Source: Amycolatopsis sp. A133
Lineage (GTDB): Bacteria > Actinomycetota > Actinomycetes > Mycobacteriales > Pseudonocardiaceae
Direction of reading: 5' to 3'
Assembly (NCBI RefSeq): GCF_031082405.1
Contig: NZ_JAVHJU010000001.1
Coordinates: 310,001-374,000, forward strand
DNA: 64,000 nt
Positions 1 through 8,469 of this stretch are shown piece by piece. The notes below the pieces were generated by a model. The model did no database searches. It had not been told where the DNA came from and saw only the letters and a program-made list of their open reading frames with translations. The translations under genes and the position numbers were made by a program. The first letter of the stretch is position 1. Every line of letters starts with the position of its first letter.

Positions 1-2490
1 GCGCAGGTGAACGCGCCGTGGGCCCTCGCGATCGCCGCGCGGCTGCGGGAAAACCGCGGGGTGGACGCGCAGGTGGCGCACTCCGACGACGGCATCGTCC
101 TGCGGCTGCCGGACGCGCTGGACGCCGACGGCGGTGACATCACGATCGGCGCGGACGACATCCTGCTCGATCCCGAAGAGGTGGAGCAGCTGATCGTCGC
201 CGAGGTCGGCGGCTCGGCCGTGTTCTCGGCACGGTTCCGGGAGTGCGCGGCGCGGTCGCTGCTGCTGCCGCGCCGGGACCCGCGGCGCCGGACTCCGTTG
301 TGGCAGCAGCGGCAACGCGCGTCACAGCTGCTGTCGGTCGCGGCGAAGTACGAGCGGTTCCCGGTCGTGCTCGAGGCGATGCGAGAGGTCCTGCAGGACG
401 TCTACGACGTCAGCGGCCTGCGCGAGCTGATGGCCGACGTCCGGGCCCGCAAGGTCCGGCTGGTGGAGGTCGAGACGCCGACGGCGTCGCCGTTCGCGCG
501 CAGCCTGCTCTTCGGCTACATCGGGATGTTCCTGTACGAGACGGACGCACCGCTGGCCGAGCGGCGGGCGGCGGCGCTGTCGCTGGACTCGACGCTGCTG
601 GCCGAGCTGCTGGGCACCGAGGCGATCCGGGAGCTGCTGGATCCCGAAGCCGTCGCCGAGGTCACCCGGTCGCTGCAGCGGCTCGACCCCGACCGGCACG
701 CGCGATCGGCCGAGGACGCCGCCGACCTGCTGCGGTTCCTCGGCGACCTGACCGTCGAGGAGGCCGCGGAGCGCGGGATCCAGGCCGGCTGGCTCACCGA
801 GCTGGAAGCGGCCCGGCGGGCGATCCGGGTGCGGATCGGCGGCACGGAACGGTTCCTGGCGATCGAGGACGCCGGCCGGGTGCGCGACGCGCTGGGCACC
901 GCGCTGCCGGTGGGTGTGCCCGAGGCGTTCACCGAACCGGTGGCGGACCCGCTCGGGGACCTGCTGTCGCGGTACGCCCGCAGCCGGGGCCCGTTCGCGG
1001 CGGCGGACGCGGCCGCGCGGTTCGGGCTCGGCACGGCGGTCGTCACCGGGGTGCTCGACCGGATGACCGGGGAAGGCCGTCTGGTGCGCGGCGAGCTGAG
1101 CCCCGTCGGGCACCCGGACACCCACGGCGCCGGGGTCGAGTACTGCGATTCGGCCGTGCTGCGGCGGCTGCGGCGGGCGTCGCTGGCGAAGCTGCGGGCC
1201 GAAGTCGAGCCGGTCGAACCGGCGGCGCTGGGCCGGTTCCTGCCGTCGTGGCACGGGTTCGGCGGACGCGTCCGGGCGGCTCCGACGGCGGACGACGTGC
1301 TGTCGGTGGTCGAGCAGCTCGCCGGGGCACCGTTGCCGGCGAGTGCGGTGGAGTCGCTGATCCTGCCCGGGCGGCTGCCGGGCTACTCCCCCGCCCTGCT
1401 GGACGAGCTGACGACGGCGGGCGAGGTCACGTGGGCGGGTTGCGGCGCGCTGTCCGGTGGCGACGGCTGGATCGCGCTCGCGCCGACCGACGTGGCCGAC
1501 CTCCTGCTGCCCGAAGTCGTCGAGGACATCCCGACCGGTCCGCTGCACGACGCAATCGTGTCCACTTTGGAGGGTGGCGCGTTGTTCTTCCGCCAGCTGG
1601 TGGACCGCGCGACCGTGCTGGTGGACAAGGCTCCCGGCGACGCCGAAGTGGTGGCGGCGCTGTGGGACCTGGTCTGGGCGGGGCTGGTCACGGGCGACAC
1701 GCTGGGGCCGTTGCGGGCCCAGGTCGCCGGGCACGGGGCGCACAAAACCCGGCGTCAGGCGCCCCGCGGCCGCTACGCGCGGCTGCGGGCGGGGCGGCCG
1801 CAGATGCCGTCGCGGTCCGGGCCGCCGACGGTCGCGGGCCGGTGGGCGCTGACCCCGCCCCGCGAAACCGACGCGACCCGCCGCGCCCACGCGCGGACGG
1901 AGGCGTTCCTGGAACGCCACGGCGTCCTGACCCGCGGCGCGCTCGACACCGAGCGCGTCACCGGCGGGTTCTCCGGGATCTACAAGGTGCTCCGCGGCAT
2001 GGAGGACACGGGCCAGGTGATCCGCGGCTACGTGGTGGAGGGCCTCGGTGCGGCCCAGTTCGCGGCGAAGGGCGCGGTGGACCGCCTGCGCGCGCTGTCG
2101 GGCCCCGGCCGCCCGGCGCCGGGCCGGGCGGTGGTCCTGGCGGCGGCGGACCCGGCCCAGCCCTACGGCGCGGCCCTCCCCTGGCCGGCGGCGACGGGTG
2201 ACACAAAACACCGTCCGGCCCGCAAGGCCGGCGCATTGGCCGTTCTGGTCGACGGGGTACCGGCACTTTATGTGGAACGAGGAGGCCGATCACTGCTGAG
2301 CTTCACCGAAGAACGTCCGGCGTTGTCGGAGGCGGCCAAGGCCCTGTCGGCCGCGGTCCGCGAGGGCTGGCTGGGTCAGCTGTCGGTCCAGCGCGCGGAC
2401 GGCGAGCAGGCGCTGACCTCGGAGCTCGCGGAAGTGCTGCAGGAGGCGGGCTTCCGGGCCACGCCCTCGGGCCTGCGCTTGCGGGCTTGA
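1..2490 (+). CDS. lhr: Lhr-type ATP-dependent helicase, C-terminal part (5' end outside window)
   Basis: The reading frame is open from the first base, so the gene starts upstream. About 829 residues are present and none of the RecA-like motifs (Walker A, DEAD/H box) are visible, so this is the part after the two helicase domains. The residues fit the long winged-helix and beta-barrel tail of Lhr helicases, including a late strand ending LVDGVPALYVERGG, which I recall as typical of the Lhr C-terminus. Full Lhr proteins are about 1,500 residues. The family unwinds RNA-DNA hybrids and DNA with 3'-5' polarity and is linked to DNA repair. The lower-numbered part of the gene is needed to confirm intact helicase motifs. 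The family call rests on C-terminal similarity only. Confidence 0.8.
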   Translation, partial: AQVNAPWALAIAARLRENRGVDAQVAHSDDGIVLRLPDALDADGGDITIGADDILLDPEEVEQLIVAEVGGSAVFSARFRECAARSLLLPRRDPRRRTPLWQQRQRASQLLSVAAKYERFPVVLEAMREVLQDVYDVSGLRELMADVRARKVRLVEVETPTASPFARSLLFGYIGMFLYETDAPLAERRAAALSLDSTLLAELLGTEAIRELLDPEAVAEVTRSLQRLDPDRHARSAEDAADLLRFLGDLTVEEAAERGIQAGWLTELEAARRAIRVRIGGTERFLAIEDAGRVRDALGTALPVGVPEAFTEPVADPLGDLLSRYARSRGPFAAADAAARFGLGTAVVTGVLDRMTGEGRLVRGELSPVGHPDTHGAGVEYCDSAVLRRLRRASLAKLRAEVEPVEPAALGRFLPSWHGFGGRVRAAPTADDVLSVVEQLAGAPLPASAVESLILPGRLPGYSPALLDELTTAGEVTWAGCGALSGGDGWIALAPTDVADLLLPEVVEDIPTGPLHDAIVSTLEGGALFFRQLVDRATVLVDKAPGDAEVVAALWDLVWAGLVTGDTLGPLRAQVAGHGAHKTRRQAPRGRYARLRAGRPQMPSRSGPPTVAGRWALTPPRETDATRRAHARTEAFLERHGVLTRGALDTERVTGGFSGIYKVLRGMEDTGQVIRGYVVEGLGAAQFAAKGAVDRLRALSGPGRPAPGRAVVLAAADPAQPYGAALPWPAATGDTKHRPARKAGALAVLVDGVPALYVERGGRSLLSFTEERPALSEAAKALSAAVREGWLGQLSVQRADGEQALTSELAEVLQEAGFRATPSGLRLRA

Positions 2491-2574
2491 GGCGCAGCCT
2501 CGTCACGGACGGGTCCGATCGGGCCGGCGCACCTCGCGGAAACCTCGCGCTCGGAACCGGGATCGGGAGCCCGG

Positions 2575-2722
2575 GCGGTTCCCCGGCAGCACCCGCGGCT
2601 CAGCCCGCCCGGCGGCGGAAGCGGTTCGCCGGCAGCGCCCGCGGCTCCACCCGCCCGGCGGCGGAAGCGGTTCGCCGACAGCACCCGCGGCTCCACCCGC
2701 CCGGCAGCGGAAGCGGTTCGCC
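2575..2722. repeat. 46-bp direct tandem repeat, about 3.2 copies
   Basis: Full units lie at 2575-2620, 2621-2666 and 2667-2712, and a fourth copy begins at 2713 and breaks off after about 10 bases. Each unit starts GCGGTTCGCC and ends GGCGGCGGAA with only a few substitutions. The period is not a multiple of three, so the repeat is not a repeated peptide. It fills most of the 314-base gap between the helicase stop and the peptide deformylase start. Nothing else is recognisable in that gap. Confidence 0.9.
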
Positions 2723-2804
2723 GAGCCGGGTTGCCGATTCCCGCGCAGCGGCGTTCGGGGCTGGCCTAAGCTGCCAGTCCACACGCACGAAGGATGTTCT
2801 GCTC

Positions 2805-3305
2805 ATGGCGATGCGCGAACTGCGCTATTTCGGCGATCCGATCCTCAAGTCCGTCTGCGATCCGGTCACCGTGTTCGACGAGAAGCTCGAGGCGCTCGTG
2901 CGGGACCTGGTCGACTCGGTGAAACCCGCCGGGCGGGCCGGGCTGGCCGCCCCGCAGATCGGGGTGGGGCTTCGCGTTTTCAGCTACGACGTCGCCGGGC
3001 TGACCGGGTACGTCGTCAACCCCGAGATCGTCGAGCTGTCCGAAGAGACGCACGAGATCAACGAAGGCTGCCTGTCGGTGCCGGAGCTGTGGTTCCCCAC
3101 CAAGCGGGCGAAGCACGCGAAGGTCCGGGGCGTCGACGTCCACAACGAGCCGATCGAGGTCGAAGGCGAGGACGTGCTGGCCCAATGCCTGCAGCACGAG
3201 ACCGACCACCTCGACGGTGTTCTCTACCTCGACCGGCTCACCGCCGAGCGCAAGAAGTCCGCCCTGCGTGAAGCGCGCGAGAAAGACTGGTTCTGGAAGC
3301 GCTGA
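2805..3305 (+). CDS. def: Peptide deformylase
   Basis: The 166-residue protein removes the formyl group from the N-terminal methionine of nascent proteins. All three family motifs are visible: GLAAPQ (motif 1), EGCLS with the metal-binding cysteine (motif 2), and QHETDH with the two metal-binding histidines and catalytic glutamate (motif 3). The ATG at 2805 is chosen because the protein starts at MAMRELRYFGDPILK, which fits deformylase N-termini, and GAAGGA lies upstream. The frame stays open further upstream only because it runs through the 46-bp noncoding repeat. The gene ends 2 bases before the convergent ACT-GNAT gene. Confidence 0.95.
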   Translation: MAMRELRYFGDPILKSVCDPVTVFDEKLEALVRDLVDSVKPAGRAGLAAPQIGVGLRVFSYDVAGLTGYVVNPEIVELSEETHEINEGCLSVPELWFPTKRAKHAKVRGVDVHNEPIEVEGEDVLAQCLQHETDHLDGVLYLDRLTAERKKSALREAREKDWFWKR

Positions 3306-3307
3306 GC

Positions 3308-4387
3308 TCAAGCGGGCAGGAACAGCCTCAGCCGGGCGCCGTCCTCGACGCTGCGTTCCGTGCGCAGGCCGGCGCGGGCGGCGGTGCGGGGCAGGATGTC
3401 GTCGCCCGCGAGGCAGTCGGCGAACAGCTCCGTGATGCCCTGGGCCTCCGCGAGCACCGCGAGCCGCGCCAGCAACGCCGTGCCGATTCCCTGCTGCTGC
3501 CAGTCGTCCTCCACCAGCAGTGAGATCTCGGCGCCGCCCGAGAGCAGCGGGATCAGCTGGGCCAGGCCGATCACGTCGCGGCCGAAGACGGCGAGCACGC
3601 TCGTGCCGCGCGGGGGCACCAGCAGCCGGTGCAGCCGGCGGCGCGGCACCGTCCGCACGCCCGTGTGGTAGCGGCGGAACAGCGTGGCCATCGAGCAGCG
3701 GCGGTGCAGTTCGGCCACCGCGTCGGCGTCGCCGGGGACGCCCTTGCGCAGGACGATCGCCGCGCCGTCCGGGCGGTCGAGGACCACGGGGCCGGCCGCG
3801 TTGCGGGCCGCCGCCGCGAGCAACGTCACCAGCGCTTCGGCGCGGGTCAGCTCCAGCTGCACGAACGGCGCCCACCGGCGGCGCGCCACCAGCGCGCTGC
3901 CGCCGCCCAGCGCGAACACCGCGCGGTGCCCGCTTTCCGTGCGCGCCGGGTTCGCCTCGGCGGCGGGGACGAGCGTGACGACGTCCGCGGCCAGCACGTC
4001 CTTCAGCACTTCGGCGAGGCGGGCCGGGTCGTCGACCGCGCGGCGGGCCGCGAGCAGCGTCGACGCGGACGGGTCGACCAGCTCGTGGACGTCGGCGTCG
4101 ATGATCGCGGTGCATTCGCAGCCCTCGGCGCGGATGGCGTCGGCCAGGTGCCGCCGGGGCAGGCCGGTCGCCGGACGCAGCACGATCTCGTCGAGCACCC
4201 CGCCGGGCACCGGCAGCACGGACAGCCCGAGGATGTTGCACTCGAGGTCGGCGAGCCGGATCGCGATGCGGGCGAGGGTGCCCGGGTGGTCGTGCATCCG
4301 GATCCGCACCCGCCAGGCCGACGGCGTGGCCGGCTCCTCGACGACGGCCGTCCGGCTCTGCTGGGTCAACGCTCGGGAGGTCTCCAT
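3308..4387 (-). CDS. ACT domain fused to a GNAT acetyltransferase
   Basis: The 359-residue protein has an N-terminal ACT-like segment (about residues 20-100, VRIRMHDHPGTLARIAIRLADLECNI) typical of small-molecule-sensing domains. Its C-terminal half is a GNAT fold with the acetyl-CoA-binding signature QQQGIGTALLARL. The arrangement suggests N-acetylation controlled by an amino acid or similar ligand, but neither ligand nor substrate can be read from the sequence. The start is placed at METSRALT because the frame further upstream looks noncoding. It converges on def with a 2-base gap. Confidence 0.75.
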   Translation of the reverse strand: METSRALTQQSRTAVVEEPATPSAWRVRIRMHDHPGTLARIAIRLADLECNILGLSVLPVPGGVLDEIVLRPATGLPRRHLADAIRAEGCECTAIIDADVHELVDPSASTLLAARRAVDDPARLAEVLKDVLAADVVTLVPAAEANPARTESGHRAVFALGGGSALVARRRWAPFVQLELTRAEALVTLLAAAARNAAGPVVLDRPDGAAIVLRKGVPGDADAVAELHRRCSMATLFRRYHTGVRTVPRRRLHRLLVPPRGTSVLAVFGRDVIGLAQLIPLLSGGAEISLLVEDDWQQQGIGTALLARLAVLAEAQGITELFADCLAGDDILPRTAARAGLRTERSVEDGARLRLFLPA

Positions 4388-4600
4388 GCCTCCACGGTGC
4401 CCCGGGGTTGTTGCCTCGCCAGGACGCCGGTGTTTCGCGCAGGTCAGCGTTCGACGCGCCCCGGCAACGCCGGCGAAACACTCGGCCGGACCACCGCTCG
4501 TCACCGGCCGTCCGCGAAGCCCGGCGGCGAGCCGCTGACCGGCGGGATCCGCGCGCCCCCGAGGGGACGGTTCATGATCAGCACACCACTGCGTGCGGGG

Positions 4601-5332
4601 TCAGCGTGGGGTCAGCACGCAGAACTCGTTGCCCTCCGGGTCCGTCAGCACGCGCCACGGGACCGCGGGACCGCCCGGATCCACCGGCGCCGCACCGGCC
4701 GCGACGACCTCCGCCACCGCCGCGGCGTGCCCGGCGCCCGCCGGCGGCGCGACGTCGAGGTGCACGCGGTTTTTGACTCGCTTGACGTCGTCGTTGCGGA
4801 GGAACTCCAGCCACGGCCCCCGCCCGGACGGCGCGCGCAGCCCCACCAGGACACCGCCTTTGCGGTCCTGGACCGGCCAGCCGGTGATCCGCGCCCAGAA
4901 GTCCGCCAGGACTTCCGGGGCGTGGGCGTCGACCAGGATCGACGCGACCGCGCCGGTGTCCGCGTACCGCTCGCGGGGTTCGAGGACGCAGAACTCGTTG
5001 CCCTCCGGGTCGGCCAGCACCGCCCACGGCACCGCGCCCTGCCCCAAGTCGACCCGGCGGCCGCCCAGCTCCAAGGCGCGCGCCACCAGCTCGGCCTGGT
5101 GCGCGCGGGTCTTGCTCGCCAGGTCCAGGTGGATGCGGTTTTTGCCCTCCTTGGGTTCGGGTACCGGCACAAAAACGAGGTCGAGGTCCCAGCCGTCGGT
5201 TCCCGGGGCGCGCACGTCGACCTCGCCGGGCTCCTCGACGGCGACGTGCCAGCCGAGCAGGGCGGCCCAGAAGTCCGCCAGGACCCTCGGCCGCGCTGCG
5301 TCGATCACCAGGTTCACCAGCCGTGCAGACAT
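4601..5332 (-). CDS. VOC (glyoxalase/bleomycin-resistance fold) protein with two tandem domains
   Basis: A 243-residue protein made of two similar VOC halves. Each has an (L)ADFW-G-W start (ADFWAALLGW and ADFWARITGW) and ends in DPEGNEFCVL, where the glutamate is the usual metal ligand. This is an internal duplication giving both halves of a VOC active site in one chain. Members include glyoxalases, dioxygenases and antibiotic-binding proteins, and the substrate is unknown here. The start is the ATG giving MSARLVNLVIDA; a further in-frame ATG seven codons upstream is less likely. The 213-base gap to the ACT-GNAT start shows nothing recognisable. Confidence 0.8.
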   Translation of the reverse strand: MSARLVNLVIDAARPRVLADFWAALLGWHVAVEEPGEVDVRAPGTDGWDLDLVFVPVPEPKEGKNRIHLDLASKTRAHQAELVARALELGGRRVDLGQGAVPWAVLADPEGNEFCVLEPRERYADTGAVASILVDAHAPEVLADFWARITGWPVQDRKGGVLVGLRAPSGRGPWLEFLRNDDVKRVKNRVHLDVAPPAGAGHAAAVAEVVAAGAAPVDPGGPAVPWRVLTDPEGNEFCVLTPR

Positions 5333-5390
5333 GTGCCGCAGGCTAACCGCCACCTCCGACGATTCCGGTTCGGCTTCCCCACCGGCCGGG

Positions 5391-6158
5391 TCATCGGGTC
5401 GCGAGCCGCAGCAGCGCCCAGAGCTGGGCCGCCTGGTCGTGCACGCCGCGCACGGTCACCGAGGTCAGGGACGCCCGGCCCCAGAGCCACAGGTAGATCT
5501 GCGCGGGTCCGGCCGTGACGACGTCGTCCGCGGCCTCGGCCTCCTCGGCCGAACAGCGCCAGGCGTCCGTGGTGACGGGTCCGGCCCGCGCGATCCAGCT
5601 GTGCGCGCCGGCCCGGACGCCGACCGAGCCCGCTTTGGTGCCGGTCAGGCCGAGCATCGGCAGCTTCTGCCCGAACCACAGGGTCAGGACCTCGTCGATG
5701 CCGTCGATCGCGACGTCGTCGGGCACGCCACGCGGTTCGGCGCCTGCCGCCTGTTCGACGTCCACCCGGTGGACGACGGTCTCGTGCAGCATCCGCCGTC
5801 GCCAGAACCCGTAGGTCCGGTCCGCGGGCCACCAGGTGTCGGCGCGCTCCTCCGGATCGTGCGCGGCGAGCTCGTCGAGCAGTTCGGTCAGGCCCGTTTC
5901 CAGGAATGCCTGCAGGCTCTGGCCCGGCTCGGGGTCGCGGGGCCAGTCGTCGGGGCTCCGGCCGTCGGTCAGCCGGCGCCGGACCATCCGGTAGAGGCTC
6001 CCGACGTGCCGGGCGACCTCGCCGAGCGACCAGCCGGGGCAGGCGGGCACCGGCGCTTCGGTCGGCGCCGCGTGCACGGCCTCGGCCAGCAGCCTGCCTT
6101 CGATTCCCAACGCCGTGAGCAACCGCCCCTGGTCGACCGGGCCGTGCTCACGCGACAT
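5391..6158 (-). CDS. Maleylpyruvate isomerase-family mycothiol-dependent enzyme (DinB-like fold)
   Basis: The 255-residue protein has the N-terminal four-helix DinB/MDMPI pattern, with PVPACPGWSLGEVARHVGSLYRMV near residue 40 and HETVVHRVDVEQAAG near residue 135. The conserved histidines are candidate metal ligands. A C-terminal MDMPI-type domain follows. The family transfers or uses mycothiol, the main thiol of actinobacteria; the real substrate is unknown. It overlaps the upstream HEPN gene by 11 bases, so the two are probably translated together. Confidence 0.8.
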   Translation of the reverse strand: MSREHGPVDQGRLLTALGIEGRLLAEAVHAAPTEAPVPACPGWSLGEVARHVGSLYRMVRRRLTDGRSPDDWPRDPEPGQSLQAFLETGLTELLDELAAHDPEERADTWWPADRTYGFWRRRMLHETVVHRVDVEQAAGAEPRGVPDDVAIDGIDEVLTLWFGQKLPMLGLTGTKAGSVGVRAGAHSWIARAGPVTTDAWRCSAEEAEAADDVVTAGPAQIYLWLWGRASLTSVTVRGVHDQAAQLWALLRLATR

Positions 6159-7146
6159 GGGCTTCCCCGGTGATCGGCAGGCCGTGCACGAGACGGCGGA
6201 CGAGCTCGAGGAACGACGTGGCGGCCCGGAGGAGCCCCTCGGCCGACTCGGCGGTGACTTTCCCGGTGATCCCGGCCTGCGCGGCGGCGCGCGCGGCCGA
6301 ATTGCTGGCGAAGAAGGCAGACCATTCCCGCAGTTCGGGGGCCACGGAGTCGAGCAGCACCCAGGTGCTGGCGGGCCGGGCCCGCCCCCGGTGCGGCCGC
6401 CCCCGCGCGGCCAGCACGGCAGCGGCTCCCCGAAGGGCGGCGAGGTAGGCGCCGATGAAGCGTTCGGCGGGCCGGGATTCCCGCTCGGCCTCGGCCAGCC
6501 CGCGCCGCGCCTGGCCGAGCAGCCCGGCAGCGGCCGGAGACGCGGGAGGCCGGAGCGACATGGGCAGCTGCGACTGTGCGGAGTCCGCACCGGGCGGGCG
6601 CAGCGCCATCGGCAGCGCGGAGCCGGCTTCGGCGGCCGAAGCCGGGGACGGGCTCGGCTCGGACGAGCTGGACTGCGCGGGGATGGGCAGCTCGGGCTCA
6701 CCGGAGCCGGTGTCGGCAACCGCAGGCCGGGACTGCTCCTGAGCCGGAACCGACACACGCGGCGGAATCGGCAGCTCGGACTCGCCGGAGCCGGTGTCGG
6801 CAGCCCGAGCCACAGACGGCAGGGGCCGACTGGAGTCCGCAGCGATCGGCAGGTCCAAGCTCCCCGCCACCACGGGCCGGGACTGCGGCGCGTCCGCACC
6901 GGCTGCCGCCGGCCGGGACTCCGGCGGTTCTGCCGCGACCGGGGTCGAGGTGCACAGGGAAATCGGCAGCTGGGGCTGCCGGGAGTCCGTCCCCGAGGCC
7001 GATGAACGCTGGCGGGGCTCCGCTCCGGCCGTCAGGCACTGCCGGGACCGCCCGCGGTGCGTGCCGGCCGGGGCCGGCTGCGGGCGCAGCGACATGGGCA
7101 GCTCGGGCTGCCCGGGATCCGTGGGGGACACGACCTTGACGGACAT
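6148..7146 (-). CDS. SAV_6107-type HEPN protein with seven clamp-motif-like repeats
   Basis: The protein has 332 residues. Residues 1-205 are a low-complexity Pro/Ser/Ala/Gly region carrying seven short repeats: ELPMSL (15-20), QLPISL (59-64), DLPIAA (98-103), ELPIPP (124-129), ELPIPA (152-157), ALPMAL (177-182) and QLPMSL (193-198). ADTGSGE precedes repeats 4 and 5, indicating a recent duplication. Residues 208-332 form an alpha-helical HEPN-like domain resembling the SAV_6107 family; a clear R-x4-6-H ribonuclease motif is not visible (RRLVH is close). The ATG at 7146 has a strong GGAGGAGG ribosome site. The repeats resemble the beta sliding-clamp-binding consensus QLxLxL. A perfect SOS box lies about 105 bases upstream, so induction by DNA damage is likely. 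Function beyond this is unknown. Confidence 0.7.
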   Translation of the reverse strand: MSVKVVSPTDPGQPELPMSLRPQPAPAGTHRGRSRQCLTAGAEPRQRSSASGTDSRQPQLPISLCTSTPVAAEPPESRPAAAGADAPQSRPVVAGSLDLPIAADSSRPLPSVARAADTGSGESELPIPPRVSVPAQEQSRPAVADTGSGEPELPIPAQSSSSEPSPSPASAAEAGSALPMALRPPGADSAQSQLPMSLRPPASPAAAGLLGQARRGLAEAERESRPAERFIGAYLAALRGAAAVLAARGRPHRGRARPASTWVLLDSVAPELREWSAFFASNSAARAAAQAGITGKVTAESAEGLLRAATSFLELVRRLVHGLPITGEAHVA

Positions 7147-7250
7147 GACGACCCTCCTCCTGCGCGGGGTGAGCCCGATCAAGGGCCCGGTGCCGAGACG
7201 CTTCCCCCGTCCCGGTACCGGGCACCCGACCGGTGCGCGCTCACCAGATG

Positions 7251-7266
7251 TCGAACGCTTGTTCGA
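7251..7266. promoter_or_regulatory. LexA-type SOS box
   Basis: TCGAACGCTTGTTCGA matches the actinobacterial/mycobacterial LexA consensus TCGAAC-N4-GTTCGA at every fixed position. It lies in the 223-base gap between the divergent HEPN gene (start 7146) and ybaK-like gene (start 7370), about 105 bases from each. It is flanked by a direct repeat of CCGGTGCGCGCTCA at 7230-7243 and 7291-7304. Which of the two genes it controls cannot be told from position alone; the clamp-like motifs favour the HEPN gene. Confidence 0.75.
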
Positions 7267-7369
7267 ACAATTTCCAGAGTAACCCCGGACCCGGTGCGCG
7301 CTCAACCCCGGGGAGCAATCCCCGGACGTGGTACGGGACACCAGGTCGGTGGCGTGATCTCATAGGTTC

Positions 7370-7882
7370 ATGAGTTCGCTGGAGCACCCCGCCGTCGCCA
7401 AGGTGGCGGCCGCGCTGGCCGAAGCCGGGCAGCACGCCGCCGCCGAGGGCATCCGTGTCCTGCCCGCCGAGGTCCGGACCGCCGCTCAGGCGGCCGATGC
7501 GCTCGGCGTGCCCGTCGGGGCCATCGCCAACAGCCTCATCTTCCGCCTGGGGTCCGACAAAAAAGCGCTCCTCGCGCTGACGTCCGGTGCCCACCGCGCC
7601 GATCCGGCCACCCTCGAACGGCTGGCCGGCGGCGAAATCGGCAAGGCCGACGCCGATTTTGTGCGGGCGCACACCGGGCAGCCGATCGGCGGGGTCGCCC
7701 CCGTCGGGCACCCCGAACCGCTGCCCACCCTCGTCGACACCGCGTTGCGCGCCCACGACGTCGTGTGGGCGGCGGCCGGGCACCCGAAGGCCGTGTCCCC
7801 CACGACCTTCGCCGGGCTGGTGGCGTTGACCGGGGGCACCCCGGGCGCGCTCGCCGGCGCGGAGGAAGATGGACAGCCGTGA
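7370..7882 (+). CDS. YbaK/EbsC-family aminoacyl-tRNA deacylase
   Basis: The 170-residue protein follows the YbaK/ProX pattern, with VLPAEVRTAAQAADALGVPVGAIANSLIF near the N-terminus and the glycine-rich TGQPIGGVAPVGHP segment near residue 105 that shapes the pocket. The family hydrolyses mischarged tRNAs such as Cys-tRNA(Pro) or Ala-tRNA(Pro). The stop overlaps the start of the next GNAT gene, so they form one transcription unit. Confidence 0.85.
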   Translation: MSSLEHPAVAKVAAALAEAGQHAAAEGIRVLPAEVRTAAQAADALGVPVGAIANSLIFRLGSDKKALLALTSGAHRADPATLERLAGGEIGKADADFVRAHTGQPIGGVAPVGHPEPLPTLVDTALRAHDVVWAAAGHPKAVSPTTFAGLVALTGGTPGALAGAEEDGQP

Positions 7883-8451
7883 CCGCGATGCCCGCCGGCT
7901 GCTCCCGTTACGTGCAGCTCTCCTCGGACGAGTTCCGCGCCCGCCTGCCCGAAGCGCTCGACATCTACGTGCGGGCGATGCGGTACCCGGCGGGCACCGC
8001 CGAGCAGCGCGCGCCGATGTGGCTCACCCACGCGCTGCGCGAGGGCTGGCGCTGCATGGCCGCGCTCGACGCCGACGGCGTCCTGCTCGGCGTGGCGTAC
8101 GGCTACCGCGGCCGGGCCGGGCAGTGGTGGCACGAGCAGGTGCGCCACGGCCTGAGCCGCCGGTCCGGGGCCGCCGAGGCCGACCGCTGGCTGTCGGACT
8201 ACTTCGAGCTGACCGAGATCCACGTCCGGCCGGAGAACCAGGGCCACCAGATCGGCGAAGACCTGCTGCGCAGCCTGCTGGACGGCGTCCCGAGCGCGAA
8301 CGTGCTGCTGTCGACCCCCGAGGGCACCAGCCGGGCGTGGAAGCTCTACCGCCGCACCGGGTTCGTCGACGTCCTGCGCGATTACCACTTCGCCGGCGAC
8401 CCGCGGCCGTTCGCGATCCTGGGGCGTGCGCTGCCCCTCGACCCGCGCTGA
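7879..8451 (+). CDS. GNAT-family N-acetyltransferase
   Basis: The 190-residue protein starts at a GTG that overlaps the ybaK-like stop (GTGA). It has the GNAT strand-loop-helix ELTEIHVRPENQGHQIGEDLLRSLL (about residues 110-135), where QGHQIG matches the Q/R-x-x-G-x-G/A acetyl-CoA site, and a late AWKLYRRTGFVDV segment typical of the family. The substrate is unknown. Translational coupling to a tRNA-editing enzyme is consistent with a related role but does not prove it. Confidence 0.8.
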   Translation: MTAMPAGCSRYVQLSSDEFRARLPEALDIYVRAMRYPAGTAEQRAPMWLTHALREGWRCMAALDADGVLLGVAYGYRGRAGQWWHEQVRHGLSRRSGAAEADRWLSDYFELTEIHVRPENQGHQIGEDLLRSLLDGVPSANVLLSTPEGTSRAWKLYRRTGFVDVLRDYHFAGDPRPFAILGRALPLDPR

Positions 8452-8464
8452 GCCGAGGGGCAGC
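8430..8464. terminator. Bidirectional hairpin between convergent genes
   Basis: GCTGCCCCTCG (8430-8440) and CGAGGGGCAGC (8454-8464) form a perfect 11-bp stem. It covers the last codons of the GNAT gene and ends just before the stop of the converging transporter gene. It has no long U-tract, as is usual in high-GC actinobacteria. Confidence 0.6.
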
Positions 8465-8469
8465 GGCCG

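Noticed and set aside
2575..2722. CRISPR array
   Set aside because: The units are contiguous with no unique spacers and no cas gene is present.
2487..2804. An upstream extension of peptide deformylase
   Set aside because: It would translate the 46-bp repeat in shifting frames, and the family start fits MAMRELRYF.
6159..6899. A longer frame before the mycothiol-dependent isomerase family protein
   Set aside because: This stretch is antisense-like sequence over the HEPN gene; the real start overlaps the HEPN stop by 11 bases.
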